Source: an uncultured Spirochaetales bacterium
GTDB lineage: Bacteria; Spirochaetota; Spirochaetia; JAFGXN01
Direction: 5' to 3'
NCBI GenBank assembly: GCA_949289575.1
Contig: CASEOG010000003.1
Coordinates: forward strand, 310,001 to 374,000
Length of the DNA stretch: 64,000 bases
The notes under the pieces were generated by a model, which saw only the letters and a list, made by a program, of their open reading frames with translations, made no database searches and was not told where the DNA came from. Position 1 is the first letter of the stretch; each line of letters starts with the position of its first letter. Position numbers and translations under genes: made by a program. Shown here in pieces: positions 41,860-52,422 of this stretch.

Positions 41860-43389
41860 ATGCCCAAACGGTTTTTTTGGACTCTTTTTTTTCTCGGTTG
41901 CGCAAACATCGTGTTTGCGCAATTTTCTGTTGATTGGGAAGCGGAAAAACGTTTCGGAAACGATCTGAACGGAAACGGGAAAATCGATATTCCCAATTCT
42001 TACGAATATGTTCATCCGGAATCGTTTCGTCTGAGAATCTTTCTGACGGGTCCCGGAAACGACCTGAAAAATCTTTTGTCCGAACCGCGGGAATACCGGT
42101 GGACCGTTAAAAGCGACGACGGTACGGCTGTCATTGAAACAGAGACACGGATCCCCTCCCTGAATGCGGCTTTGCCCCGTCAGGGCGACTATTCCGTTTC
42201 CGTTTCATTCAACGGGGGAACGGCGGAAGGAATCGTAACGGTCCGCGATTATCTGATTGTTTGTATGGGAGATTCTTTTGCCTCGGGAGAAGGAACGCCG
42301 GAAACAGTGTATACCCGAAAGAATCCGTCTGTATGGGCCGACGGCAGTTTCAACGGAGCCCAATCGGTCGAACACATTCGGGCACACCGTTCGGCACTGG
42401 CATGGGGTCCTCAGGCCGCCATGTTTCTCGAAAACTACGACCCCCGTTCGTCGATCACTTTTCTTTTTCTGGCCATATCCGGAGCCACCGTTCATGAAGG
42501 TCTTTTGGGAGAATGCGATCCGATAGACGAAACGTTCGGCTCACACAAAATGAAACCTCAACTGGAAGTTCTGAAAGAGCTGGTCGGAGACCGCCCGGTC
42601 GATCAGCTGTGGCTCTCGATCGGCGGCAACGATCTGCACTTTGCCAATGTGGCAACCGTTCTTGTTGTTTCTTCCAGCAAAAAAGACAAAAAATATTACG
42701 ACTATTTAAACCGTGCTATCGAAGCCATTAAAACGGGAAAATGGGAAGAGGGCAATAAGCTGATTTCGATGCTCGGTTATCCCGAAGATGTCCGTCCCGG
42801 TTCCGATAATCTCGAAGCAGCTCTGACGGAATTCGACGCCGCACTGAAAGAGACCGTAACGGTCCGCGAAGTCTGTCTGTTGGATTATCTTTTTCCGATT
42901 GCCGGCAGCACGGTGACCCTCGACAAAATTTTCCCGGGGCTGATGATCGATCCGATCGAGTCAAAATCAATCATCGACAGTCTGGCTGTTCCGTTCCGGG
43001 CTGTTATGAGACGGGCGGCCGACAAACTCGGCTGGCAGTACATCGAATCGGCGGGCTTTCCCGAATTTGCCGAGCACGCATCGGAACGCCGGATTCCCAA
43101 CAGACCGGAAGATTACAAAGGCAACGAATGGATTCGTGAAGGATTCTTTCCGACCTCTTATGCCGATTTCCGCAAATATATCCTGCCGCGGGATGTGCGC
43201 TGGTTCCGAACGGAAGAAGAATCGGTCATCGTTCAGGGCGGCGGCGTCAATCGAAAAAAAGCATCGACATTTTCGACAAACGGAACCCTGCACCCGAACG
43301 AATACGGACACCAAGCCTATATGCACATGCTGCTGAGCGCAATCCGTCTTCCCGGATTTCCCGATTACAGTTCCGAATATACGGATTGA
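41860..43389 (+). CDS. Secreted SGNH/GDSL-type hydrolase
   Basis: 509 residues with a signal peptide (FFWTLFFLGCANIVFAQ). A beta-rich N-terminal part (~20-130) precedes the SGNH fold: block I VCMGDSFASGEGTP with the nucleophilic Ser, block II around AISGAT, block III SIGGNDLHFA, and block V TLHPNEYGHQAY with the catalytic His. Members cleave ester bonds of lipids or acylated glycans, here outside the cytoplasm. The ATG at 41860, five bases after GGAGG, is preferred to the GTG at 41857. It probably shares a transcript with the lipoprotein before it. Confidence 0.88.
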   Translation: MPKRFFWTLFFLGCANIVFAQFSVDWEAEKRFGNDLNGNGKIDIPNSYEYVHPESFRLRIFLTGPGNDLKNLLSEPREYRWTVKSDDGTAVIETETRIPSLNAALPRQGDYSVSVSFNGGTAEGIVTVRDYLIVCMGDSFASGEGTPETVYTRKNPSVWADGSFNGAQSVEHIRAHRSALAWGPQAAMFLENYDPRSSITFLFLAISGATVHEGLLGECDPIDETFGSHKMKPQLEVLKELVGDRPVDQLWLSIGGNDLHFANVATVLVVSSSKKDKKYYDYLNRAIEAIKTGKWEEGNKLISMLGYPEDVRPGSDNLEAALTEFDAALKETVTVREVCLLDYLFPIAGSTVTLDKIFPGLMIDPIESKSIIDSLAVPFRAVMRRAADKLGWQYIESAGFPEFAEHASERRIPNRPEDYKGNEWIREGFFPTSYADFRKYILPRDVRWFRTEEESVIVQGGGVNRKKASTFSTNGTLHPNEYGHQAYMHMLLSAIRLPGFPDYSSEYTD

Positions 43390-43443
43390 TAAACGCGGCC
43401 AATCCGGAGATTGTTTCGAATAACGCTTAAAACAAAATAAAAT

Positions 43444-43471
43444 AAAAAGCCCTCTCACGAGGGCTTTTTTG
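43444..43471 (+). terminator. Bidirectional terminator between the SGNH hydrolase and the outer-membrane protein gene
   Basis: AAAAAGCCCTC-TCAC-GAGGGCTTTTTT. It also lies 20 nt after the stop of the convergent 43492-45642 gene. Confidence 0.92.
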
Positions 43472-43491
43472 TTATACCCGGAATTCCGCTA

Positions 43492-45642
43492 TCAGCGAAT
43501 CACCAGGAACGGATCGGAAATCACGGTTTTGATATTCCCCTGATCATCGGACATCACCGATCGCAAACGGTAACGGCCCGGAGGCAAATCCTTTCCGTCA
43601 TTATCTTTTCCGTCAAAGAAAATAATGCCGGTTTTCAACGCCTCTTTCTCGGAAGTGTGATAAACCGTTTTCAGATTCTCATCGATCACATCTGTCGTCA
43701 TCCACTTCAAAGGTCTCGGGGAAGTATTAATCAATTCAGCCTTGATTTTGAACGACGGACTTCGTTTCGAATATGTACTGTTCCAGAAAACCAGCGCCAT
43801 TTCACGGAAATTATTCTCGATAATAATGTTGTTGTATTCGGCTTCGAGTTTATACCCCCGCGGTGTTACCGTCCTGATTTTATACCGGTAAATGCCGTCC
43901 GGCAGCAGAAAATTTTCACTGTTTTTTCCGTCCCAAACAAAAGTTTTCGGTCTTCCTTTCTCAATGGCTCCTTTCAGTGCTTCCGGAAAAAATTCATTCC
44001 GAATTTCATACTCCCATTTTTCCGAATAGGAACCGATTTGACGCAGTTCCATTGTTCTGTTCCTGCCGTTCTTATTCGGCTGCAAAACCGTCTCGTATAC
44101 GGAATCAAAAAAGATTTTGATAAACCCGAGCGTCGGATCGAGATAGAAAACAACACTGTTGCTTTCGGCTCCCGCCCCGTTTTTTCGAATACCGTTAACC
44201 TTCGCCGTATAAAATCCTGTGGGCAAAAAGCGGTCGGAAGATTTCCAGATGACGTCGATGCTTTTCCAACCCGGTTTATAATCAACCGGTTTTAAGGACG
44301 CAAGATTGACCTGTACGGAGACGAGCGGTTCGCCCGCATTCTGTGCGTAAATATCCAACGAGGCCGAAGTCAAATCGCTGAAGTCTTCCACAAAAAGAGG
44401 AACGGAAAGATTTTCCAGTTCGCAATCGGAGTCGGGAATGACAATCGCGTGAATTTCTTTGACTGCCGTCAAAGCCGGAATCTGTTCGTAGGTTGCCGAC
44501 ATTTTTTGCCGCAGCATTGTTTCTTCATCGATATAAAAATTGGCCTCGATTAATGGCGGCTCTTCTTCCTTCGGTTCACTGTCGCCTTCCTCCGAGGGAA
44601 TCGTCAGTCCTTCGTATTCCGGACCTTCCGTAACGCTGAAGCTGCCGCCGGCAACCCCCATCTGTTTGGAAACGGCCCTGCCGACCAAACCGGCGGTTCC
44701 GGTTACATTCCCCGCCCGCGTCGGCCTGAAATAAATGCCGACGGAAGGCAGCAGTGCGCCGTAGCGGTTTGTTTCGGAATAAGAGGCTTTTCCCGCCAAC
44801 GCCAGACAATCCGCGGTTGTCGCAACTCTAAAGCCGAATAAATTCAAAAAGTAAAAATCGAATTCCGGCGTCACCAGAACATTCAGAAAAGTCGGTGCAA
44901 AAACATTGAGACCAAATTTCAGATCGACATTCTCTTCCCGAAAATAAGAAAACGAAAGACCGAAATTCAAATCGAAAGGCGCCATAAAACTTTGTTCGGA
45001 ATCCTTCTTTAAAAGCGAACCGTAACCCATATTGATTAATGATGCCGCTACATAAAAATCTTCCACATGTTCCGATTCGATTAACGCAGTAACTCCGAAA
45101 TCTCCCAAAACCGCATAGTCTGTTTTATCGGAAAGATTTTTTGAAAAGAACGCCTTCATTCCGCCGCCGACGGCTACCGGGGTTCCCGGGATGACATCGG
45201 CATAGGCAAACGAAAAGCCGAACATCGGCCGGATTGTCAGACTGCGGGCCTGACTGTAAAGAAAATGTGCCGAGGCATTAAAGACACCGAATTCGGTCGG
45301 AATCGACGCACCGCCGTTGACGGAAAAGCCGAAAAGCTCTCTGAACGGTTCGACATCTTCCGGCACCAGAATCGAATTGCCTTCTCCCGGCAGAAGCATA
45401 AAATTACCCTCGTACGTACGGGAGGTGTTCAGAATCGCGAGCGAAGGATTCATTAGAGAGGAAAGAACCGAACCGTTGCGAATCGGCATAAAAGTCGATG
45501 TCAAATCGGACCCGAGCAGATAAATCCACGGTGCCGAGCCCTCCGCAAACGGGTTTTCGATTTTTTTTGCATCCGCTTCCTGCGAAAATCCGAAAGTTGC
45601 CGACAGCAACAAAAACAGGCAGAGTAAAATCTTTCGGTGCAT
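43492..45642 (-). CDS. Outer-membrane-type protein with C-terminal FlgD-Ig-like modules
   Basis: 716 residues with a signal peptide (ILLCLFLLLSATFGFSQ). Residues ~25-330 are rich in alternating hydrophobic strands with aromatic ends (FGFSVNGGASIPTEFGVFNASAHFLY, FGLSFSYFREENVDLKFGLNVFAP), like spirochaetal UPF0164/FadL-type barrels. A Glu/Pro linker (~350) leads to about three Ig-like modules with the FlgD/T9SS-like signature WDGKNSENFLLPDGIYRYKI and FFDGKDNDGKDLPPGRYRLR. Its ATG overlaps the stop of the giant lipoprotein gene (TGATG), so translation is coupled. Inference: it anchors or displays that protein at the outer membrane. Confidence 0.78.
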   Translation of the reverse strand: MHRKILLCLFLLLSATFGFSQEADAKKIENPFAEGSAPWIYLLGSDLTSTFMPIRNGSVLSSLMNPSLAILNTSRTYEGNFMLLPGEGNSILVPEDVEPFRELFGFSVNGGASIPTEFGVFNASAHFLYSQARSLTIRPMFGFSFAYADVIPGTPVAVGGGMKAFFSKNLSDKTDYAVLGDFGVTALIESEHVEDFYVAASLINMGYGSLLKKDSEQSFMAPFDLNFGLSFSYFREENVDLKFGLNVFAPTFLNVLVTPEFDFYFLNLFGFRVATTADCLALAGKASYSETNRYGALLPSVGIYFRPTRAGNVTGTAGLVGRAVSKQMGVAGGSFSVTEGPEYEGLTIPSEEGDSEPKEEEPPLIEANFYIDEETMLRQKMSATYEQIPALTAVKEIHAIVIPDSDCELENLSVPLFVEDFSDLTSASLDIYAQNAGEPLVSVQVNLASLKPVDYKPGWKSIDVIWKSSDRFLPTGFYTAKVNGIRKNGAGAESNSVVFYLDPTLGFIKIFFDSVYETVLQPNKNGRNRTMELRQIGSYSEKWEYEIRNEFFPEALKGAIEKGRPKTFVWDGKNSENFLLPDGIYRYKIRTVTPRGYKLEAEYNNIIIENNFREMALVFWNSTYSKRSPSFKIKAELINTSPRPLKWMTTDVIDENLKTVYHTSEKEALKTGIIFFDGKDNDGKDLPPGRYRLRSVMSDDQGNIKTVISDPFLVIR

Positions 45643-48600
45643 CAGTTATTCAACCCCTTTTTTTTCAGAATTTCGGGAACGGTTCCTCCGACAGTCCCGG
45701 AATCTTCCCATCCGACTTTCGAAGTTTTGGCACTGTATGTATCACCGGGATTTATAGAAATCGGATTCTGCCCCTCGATATAGGAAATCTCACTCCCGTT
45801 ATTAACCGCAACCTTAATCTCAAACAGCGGATCATTGAGTGATGTAAACGAGAGATGATATTCTGTTTTGTCTTCACTGACTTCGAGTATCGGATTCGGA
45901 TGAGGACACTTAAGCCTGATTTTCAACGTTGCACTTTGCTCGACAGCCGTTCCGTCCGTATTCAAAACCTGTGCATAGAGATCGCTGCTGACATCGATCG
46001 AAATCGGTGTTCCGACCGTATAAAGAACATATTCCGATTCGGCAGGAGCCGGTTCGTTTTTCGTTTTCAGCGCATACCGGATTGTCCGTGTCTGATACTC
46101 GGCCGGAACGCAGACAGTCACATCAATGGCTTCGGAAAGATACTGACTGTTAATCGCTTTTCCGTCTCTTTCAAACCAAAGTGAAAGCGGTTCGTTATTG
46201 GGAATCGTCTCCGTCATCTGTTCGGAAGCAAAACAGAACTCTTTAACCGCAACGGCCTTGACAATCTCTCCTCCGACGGCATCAAAAGGCCCGCCGTACA
46301 CGGTTGAACCGTCCGCTACATCGGCTACGGGATCCGATCCGCAATTGTACAAAATCGTATCTCCGTCGGAAATCAGCGTCACTTTTCCGTTTTTGAAATC
46401 CATAGTCGGACTGTTCAGCTGTTTGACTTCTATCGTAATCGAGTCGGAATCCGATAATCCCGTTCCTTTGGCAACAAACGTATACGTTCCTTCATTCTCT
46501 GCCTTCACACTGCCGCCTGTGACCGGGGTCTCTGCTCCGAAGGGATCGGTCACGTATACGGTCGACCCGTCCGTCGGCGGTTGAATGATCAAATTAATTG
46601 ATTTCGGATTCTCTGTGAATGCCGGTGTCAGATAGTCTGAAGGTCCTGTTGCGGTCCGACTGTCCGTCACGATCGGAGTTTCCGCCTTGGGAAGGGTCGG
46701 CGTGAATTCCGTTTCGGCCGGATGTTTCAATTCCGCCCCGACAGCACCGAAAATTTGATCAGCTCCGGTCGGAGTGAAGGGGACCGTGTATGGTTTGACA
46801 TCGGCTGCCGTTGCCGTCGATTCGCCGACCGCATACCAAATATCGCCTGCGGAATTGGAATGGGACATCCTGATTTGACCGCCGTCAAGCTCAATGACAG
46901 GTGCGGTTAATCCTGTCGGATCGAACGACTTTTCATCCGAATAGCGGGAATCGGAAACCAGCACATACGTGACCTCGGCGTTCAGCGAAGAAATATCCAG
47001 CGCGGCATCTCCGGCCGACCACGTCAGCGTCGAAACTCCGTCCGTGACATTAACCGATTCTCCCGCATCGACACCGTTAAAAGTAACCGAAAGCGGTTGA
47101 TAATAGTTACCGCCCCGGGCATCCTGTACCGTTATTTCCGCTTTGTTGACAGTCAACTGATGAATCGACGACGAATTGCGCAAAGGTGCGGCCGCTGCCG
47201 AGAATACTGTTGTCCAATCGTTCAGCGCAATGGCATCCGCGGGCACCGCGTCGATACCGGCAGACGCCATTGTCGGTGTGGTGTTGTCATAGTAAATCTT
47301 TACTCCGTCGACAGAAAAATCATACGTGTAGGTAAAGCCCGGCTGCCCGGCTGCCGTTTTTACGAAACGGGCCTGCGGTTCGGATAACGGGGCACCGGTA
47401 ATTTCCGCAGGTGCGGATGCCGCTTTTCCCTCTTCGACGGCAATGAACAGACGGGTTTCGCTTGTACCGACAGAAACCGGAGCCGTCATTTCCTGCCATG
47501 AGGTTCCTCCGTCTACCGAACTGTAGACCGTTCGTGTTTCCGTATCTTTCTTTTTCACCGACAACGGATCGAAATAATTTCCTCCGCGGGCATCTTCAAT
47601 TCCGGGTTCGGCCGCGGCATCGATTGTCGTGTTAAGCTCCTGCGCCGACTGATGGCAGAATTCACCGCCGATAACGGCACGGACGGTAACAACACTTCCG
47701 TCCGCCGGAAGTGTAAAAGGAACGGTATATTTTACCGCCGTGCCGGCTGTCGGTTCACTGCCGTCCGTTGTATACCAGATTGCCGGTGTTCCCGTGTATC
47801 CGGCCGAAACCGCATCGGCGGGAACGGACAATGTGACCGTGTTCGGTGACGGCGAATGCGAAATCGTAATTTCGGGCGCCTTCGAAATCGTAAAAAATTC
47901 CTGCGAAACCGGATCCGAAAGTGTTTTGCCGGCCTCCTTTGCCGCAACCTGAACGGACGTATTTCCGGCCGCTACCGTTACCGCCGTTCCGTCATTCGTT
48001 GCGGAACCTTCCGTCGGAACGGCTGCCGGCGAACCCAATTCGTAATAAAAATTTTCCGCCGTTTGTGTCGATTTAAATGCGACCGATAAGGGTAAATTCC
48101 AGCTTCCCGCACGGGCATCCTCGATTACCGGTGACGTCGACTTGCTCTGACTGTATTCGTCGACCGACGACTTATTGCGGCTTTCCCGAACGGCAATCGA
48201 CTTGATTGAAGTATGGGTGCCCAAAGGAATCGCTGTTCCGTCGGCAACCGAATCCGACGAACTGTCGGGTTCGTCTCCGTCAAAAGCGTAATAAACCGTG
48301 ACTCCGCTATTCGCCGAAATGTATTCCGCATAAGAGAAATTCGTTCCGTCGATTTTGGGCGTCGGTGTCGGAAGCGGCGTTCCGTCCGTGTGATGCGGAG
48401 CGGAAACCAGAAAATCTGTTTCCGCGCAGACCGCATGCAGATGTTTCCCGGGCTGAATTTCCACCGGATCATTTTGTGTATAAGTCTGAAAATCCGCCGC
48501 GGCCGGTTGAGAATCCGAATCGGTAACGGCATAATATACATTCGTATCCGAACTTGTCATTGACAGCACTTCAAAGAAATTACCGCCGCGTGCATCGGTA

Positions 48601-51600
48601 AAGTCCGGTTGTGTCGAACGAGTGAAAGTTTTTTCGGCAACACCCGTCGAATGACAGAACTCGGCACCCGCAACCGCTTTAACCGTTACCGGACCGACTG
48701 TGTCGGCGGGAAGTGCCACCGGTGCCGAATAAAGCGTTGTCGGATCGGACCCGTCTGTCGAATAATAAATTTTAATCTCTTTTCCGAAAGTGTATCCGGT
48801 ATCCGAATAGGTAATCGTTAACCGGTTCCACTGACCCTCTTTATGTTCAACGCTTATGACCGGTTCTCCCTGCAAGGCATAGAGCTTCTGTTCGACCACA
48901 TCGGACATCTTACTTTCCGGCTCGCGTGCCGCCGCCTTGACACTTGTCGATGCCGGAGCGGGCGTTATCGGACCGCTGTAAGGTGTTTCGGAACCGTTCG
49001 GATCTGCTGCCGGAGTCCCTTCCGTCACATATATCTCGGCTCCCGGGCCGGCCGTCACGGCCATTTCCAGCGGTTTGGAAAAGTCGCCGCCGCGATTATC
49101 GGTAATGACCGGTTTCTGACTGACTTTTGAGGTCAGTTTGGCCGGCTCCGACGGATTTTTTCCTGCTTCGGCCGCAACAACAAAAACGGTTTGTCCGTCA
49201 GGAATTGCGGTTGACGAAATTGAGTTGCTCCTCACTTCTGTTGCCGTTCCGGTTTCGAAATCGGCCGTATCGCCTGCCGTCACAATGTAATAAAATGTAC
49301 TTCCGCCGTTTTCGGCTGCAGCCGTTACCGAGACCGAACCGTCGTTTTCGTATTTCAGTGTCGGCGGATTTAACGGCGTTCCGTCGACTTCTTCTATTTG
49401 CGAAGTCAGTTTTCCGTCGACAGCCGCTATAAATCGGAGCGTGTCTCCCGGCGTAACCGTTACCTCGCCGGTAACGTCACTCCACGTTGTTCCGTCTGCG
49501 GACGAATAGACAGTTGCCGTATCATCCGGAGCGGTTGCCGCTGCCGTGACCTTCAAGGTTTTGTAGATTTCCGTTCGGGCATCGGTAACCGACGGGGTTG
49601 CGGTAAGAGGTATGTTTTCCGATTGATCGGATGACGGATGACAGAACTCGCCTCCGGCCCTGATTTTTACGGAAAAATTACCTTTTACCCAAGCATCCTC
49701 GACAAGTGGCTGCGGAACAGTAAACGGGTTCGTATAGGACTGTACCGTTGTGCTGTCGGCAAAATCGGTTCCGTCGAGAATGTAATAAACGGCGACCGCC
49801 CCGGTAAAACCGGCCGGTGCTGTCGGTCCCGTAATTGTTACCAGGTTTAATGCCGCTGCCGAATGAGTCACCGTCACGGAAGCCGCACCCGCAAACCGAT
49901 AAAGCTCACGGGTTGCCAAATCCGATCTCAGTTTTTCGTCATCTTTTGCCGTCGCGCCGAGCCACAGAGACGTGCCGGCGGGATTCACCGGACCGGTATA
50001 GGAAACAGCCGGGGTTTTGACATCAGCCTCTGTTGCTCCTTCCGCATAAAGCACATTATTTCCGGAAATGGCAACGGAAAGCGGTTTGTAAAACAGATTG
50101 GCGCGGGTATCGGTAAACAACGGCGGGTCGGTTTGAGCCAACGTCAGCGTTGCCTTTTCCGACGGATTGCGCATCTCTGCGGCCGCAACCGCATACAACG
50201 TCTCTCCGGGATTCAGTTGCGGCGGTGTAGAGCCGTCGTACGGGATCCCCGATTCGGCCGATGAAAAAGCCGTATCGGCGGTTTTATAATAGAAAACAAT
50301 GCCCGTAACGCTCTGATCGGCATCGGCAGCGGTGATTGTGACGGTTCCGGTATCGTCGACACTCAGTTTCGGCGGATTCAACGGTGTGCCGTCGACCGAA
50401 TCGGACACTTCCGAAGTTATCCGGTTCAAACCGGTGGCAACGGCTTTCAATGTCTCCGTTCTGCCAACGGAAACGACCCCCGATTCGGCGGCTTCTGTCG
50501 AAGAGATCCGCGTCGGTTCGGTACCGTCGACCGTGTAATAATATTTGACGGCATCCGCCGCGACTCCGTTCGACGAGAGCGTAACCCGAAGCGGATCCAG
50601 ATAGGCCGTACCGCCCGTCCGGGCATCATTCGCAGCCGGTTTAGCCAAAACGGTAAAAGTTCTGTCCGTTACCGGTTCGGACGGAAAATAAAATTCGGAC
50701 CCGCCGACCGCTTCGACAGTCGTCTGCGCCGTCGCATTCAGGTAAACCTCACCCTCGAAAGGCAGCCAGTCTTCCGATCCTTCTATCCGGTAAAAGAGCC
50801 GCCTTGTCGCTTTCTCGGCAACATCAATGACATCACTTTCTTCAATTTCAACCCGATTCCAATAGTTCAAAGCGACCGCCTTCGGTGCTGTCGCTTTGAC
50901 CGTTTTAACGGAAACAGGCGACGACGGATATTTACCGTCGACATAGGAGCGGACAGTCACGTCCGTTTCATCGCCGGCCGGAACGGTCACCAAAACCGCT
51001 TCTCCGCTAACTGCCGACGGAGAATCCTGCGTCGGCATGGAGCCGTCAAACGTATAGCGAAGGACGGCGCCCGGTTCGGGAGAGGTAAACACAACCGCCA
51101 GAGGATCGGCCCACGTTGCGTTTCCGGCACGGGCATCGGTAATGACCGGCTTTTCGGCCGCTCTCGATTCAAGCACCGCTTCTTCCGAAGCGAAAAAGTT
51201 GACGGCAATCGAACGCGTTTTGAGCGTCTGCTCCGGTGTCAGATCGGAAACGGTATATTTCGGATTTCCCGTCAATCCGATTTCGGTCCCTATCAGGCAG
51301 TTCTCCGATGTCACGGGCGTTCTGTCTCTTGTCAGAAACATCGCTTCCGCTTCGTTTCCGTAATCGATCGTCACCGTATAAGTCAGCCCGCCCGTATTTT
51401 CGGTTACGGGACCGAAAACCGGTTTCGGCAGCCGTTCGACCGGAAGAACGACGGAATCGGACATCAGATAACTTTCTTTAAATCCTTTCACGGTAATCGT
51501 TCCCGGTTTCGTCAGTGCAATGACGCCGTTGGTCTGCGAAGAAACCGCATTCGGAACGGTTCCGTCCAGCGTGTAATAATATTTGGCCTGCGTATCGGAA

Positions 51601-52397
51601 GAGGTGACACTGAATGTCAGCTTATCGTTCAGCCGGTGTGCCGTCGTATCCTGCAATGCCGGGGTTTCGACTTTTGTCAAATAAAGAACAGCCGGTTCCG
51701 ACGGATCGAAATCTTTATAAAAAACACGGGCTGTCAGAACTTTTCCCTGTTCGGTTGCATAATCGATTTCGAAAGGTGTCGTGTATTTCGGAGAAGAAGC
51801 TGTCGGATCTTCGGCCGGCTGCGTAACGGTATAACAGATATCCCCTTTGTAATTGACAGAGAGAATTTCGATTTTATAACGACCGTCCCCCAATTCGGTG
51901 ACAATGATTTCGGGCGGATAGAGTGCAAATCCGGTGAAATCGGCTTCCGTAATCGTATATCGGATTCTGGTTGTAATGGCCCCGTCGACAACACAGGAGA
52001 CCGTCTTTTCCCAAACAACCGTCTCTCCGTCTTTCAGTCGGATGATCAGAGAATAATTCCCGGCTTCGACGGGTGAAATGAGCAACTCTTTTCCGTCTTT
52101 ATTTTTATATTCTTCCGCCTTTCCCCCGGCCGGCTGAGCCGTCACCGAAAGCGAAGGATTGACCAATGTTTTTTCGGGATAAATAATTTCTACGGAAATC
52201 TTTCCCTTTCCGAAATTACAGGAAAAAAGAGAAAATGCAATCAAAGAAATGAGCGCTGAATTTTTGATTATCGGACGAAATACCGACACAGAACCCGCGC
52301 AACGTTTCCGGTTAAGAACCGTCGACACTCCGCCGTCCGTCCGACTCTCCGTCGAACCGCATCGTCCTTTTGCGTTCCCGATTAATGACTTAAGCAT
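45642..52397 (-). CDS. Giant repeat lipoprotein with chitobiase-C-terminal-like modules
   Basis: 2251 residues. At least eight copies of a YYTxDGxxP-type motif (YYTLDGTVPN, RYTFDGSMPT, YYTVDGTEPT, YYSTDGSDPT, YYAFDGDEPD, WYTTDGSEPT) mark CHB_HEX_C-like Ig modules. They alternate with about ten DARGGN..PLSV-type segments (DARAGN, DARTGG, DNRGGD, DARGGNYFDPLSV, DARGGNYYQPLSV) spaced about 170 residues apart. The lipobox is LFSC with Cys60, so the signal has an odd ~45-residue leader before its hydrophobic core. The start at 52397 has a perfect AAGGAG, but GTG at residue 37 would give a normal signal peptide. Probably a long surface-exposed stalk or adhesin; no catalytic domain is seen. Confidence 0.85.
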   Translation of the reverse strand: MLKSLIGNAKGRCGSTESRTDGGVSTVLNRKRCAGSVSVFRPIIKNSALISLIAFSLFSCNFGKGKISVEIIYPEKTLVNPSLSVTAQPAGGKAEEYKNKDGKELLISPVEAGNYSLIIRLKDGETVVWEKTVSCVVDGAITTRIRYTITEADFTGFALYPPEIIVTELGDGRYKIEILSVNYKGDICYTVTQPAEDPTASSPKYTTPFEIDYATEQGKVLTARVFYKDFDPSEPAVLYLTKVETPALQDTTAHRLNDKLTFSVTSSDTQAKYYYTLDGTVPNAVSSQTNGVIALTKPGTITVKGFKESYLMSDSVVLPVERLPKPVFGPVTENTGGLTYTVTIDYGNEAEAMFLTRDRTPVTSENCLIGTEIGLTGNPKYTVSDLTPEQTLKTRSIAVNFFASEEAVLESRAAEKPVITDARAGNATWADPLAVVFTSPEPGAVLRYTFDGSMPTQDSPSAVSGEAVLVTVPAGDETDVTVRSYVDGKYPSSPVSVKTVKATAPKAVALNYWNRVEIEESDVIDVAEKATRRLFYRIEGSEDWLPFEGEVYLNATAQTTVEAVGGSEFYFPSEPVTDRTFTVLAKPAANDARTGGTAYLDPLRVTLSSNGVAADAVKYYYTVDGTEPTRISSTEAAESGVVSVGRTETLKAVATGLNRITSEVSDSVDGTPLNPPKLSVDDTGTVTITAADADQSVTGIVFYYKTADTAFSSAESGIPYDGSTPPQLNPGETLYAVAAAEMRNPSEKATLTLAQTDPPLFTDTRANLFYKPLSVAISGNNVLYAEGATEADVKTPAVSYTGPVNPAGTSLWLGATAKDDEKLRSDLATRELYRFAGAASVTVTHSAAALNLVTITGPTAPAGFTGAVAVYYILDGTDFADSTTVQSYTNPFTVPQPLVEDAWVKGNFSVKIRAGGEFCHPSSDQSENIPLTATPSVTDARTEIYKTLKVTAAATAPDDTATVYSSADGTTWSDVTGEVTVTPGDTLRFIAAVDGKLTSQIEEVDGTPLNPPTLKYENDGSVSVTAAAENGGSTFYYIVTAGDTADFETGTATEVRSNSISSTAIPDGQTVFVVAAEAGKNPSEPAKLTSKVSQKPVITDNRGGDFSKPLEMAVTAGPGAEIYVTEGTPAADPNGSETPYSGPITPAPASTSVKAAAREPESKMSDVVEQKLYALQGEPVISVEHKEGQWNRLTITYSDTGYTFGKEIKIYYSTDGSDPTTLYSAPVALPADTVGPVTVKAVAGAEFCHSTGVAEKTFTRSTQPDFTDARGGNFFEVLSMTSSDTNVYYAVTDSDSQPAAADFQTYTQNDPVEIQPGKHLHAVCAETDFLVSAPHHTDGTPLPTPTPKIDGTNFSYAEYISANSGVTVYYAFDGDEPDSSSDSVADGTAIPLGTHTSIKSIAVRESRNKSSVDEYSQSKSTSPVIEDARAGSWNLPLSVAFKSTQTAENFYYELGSPAAVPTEGSATNDGTAVTVAAGNTSVQVAAKEAGKTLSDPVSQEFFTISKAPEITISHSPSPNTVTLSVPADAVSAGYTGTPAIWYTTDGSEPTAGTAVKYTVPFTLPADGSVVTVRAVIGGEFCHQSAQELNTTIDAAAEPGIEDARGGNYFDPLSVKKKDTETRTVYSSVDGGTSWQEMTAPVSVGTSETRLFIAVEEGKAASAPAEITGAPLSEPQARFVKTAAGQPGFTYTYDFSVDGVKIYYDNTTPTMASAGIDAVPADAIALNDWTTVFSAAAAPLRNSSSIHQLTVNKAEITVQDARGGNYYQPLSVTFNGVDAGESVNVTDGVSTLTWSAGDAALDISSLNAEVTYVLVSDSRYSDEKSFDPTGLTAPVIELDGGQIRMSHSNSAGDIWYAVGESTATAADVKPYTVPFTPTGADQIFGAVGAELKHPAETEFTPTLPKAETPIVTDSRTATGPSDYLTPAFTENPKSINLIIQPPTDGSTVYVTDPFGAETPVTGGSVKAENEGTYTFVAKGTGLSDSDSITIEVKQLNSPTMDFKNGKVTLISDGDTILYNCGSDPVADVADGSTVYGGPFDAVGGEIVKAVAVKEFCFASEQMTETIPNNEPLSLWFERDGKAINSQYLSEAIDVTVCVPAEYQTRTIRYALKTKNEPAPAESEYVLYTVGTPISIDVSSDLYAQVLNTDGTAVEQSATLKIRLKCPHPNPILEVSEDKTEYHLSFTSLNDPLFEIKVAVNNGSEISYIEGQNPISINPGDTYSAKTSKVGWEDSGTVGGTVPEILKKKGLNN

Positions 52398-52422
52398 ATC
52401 TCTCTCCTTCTTTCCGTTTTTC

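Noticed and set aside
45642-52397. Repeated blocks considered as a CRISPR array or tandem DNA repeat
   Set aside because: The repeats are protein-level modules in one open frame, with long and diverged units and no regular short spacer structure.
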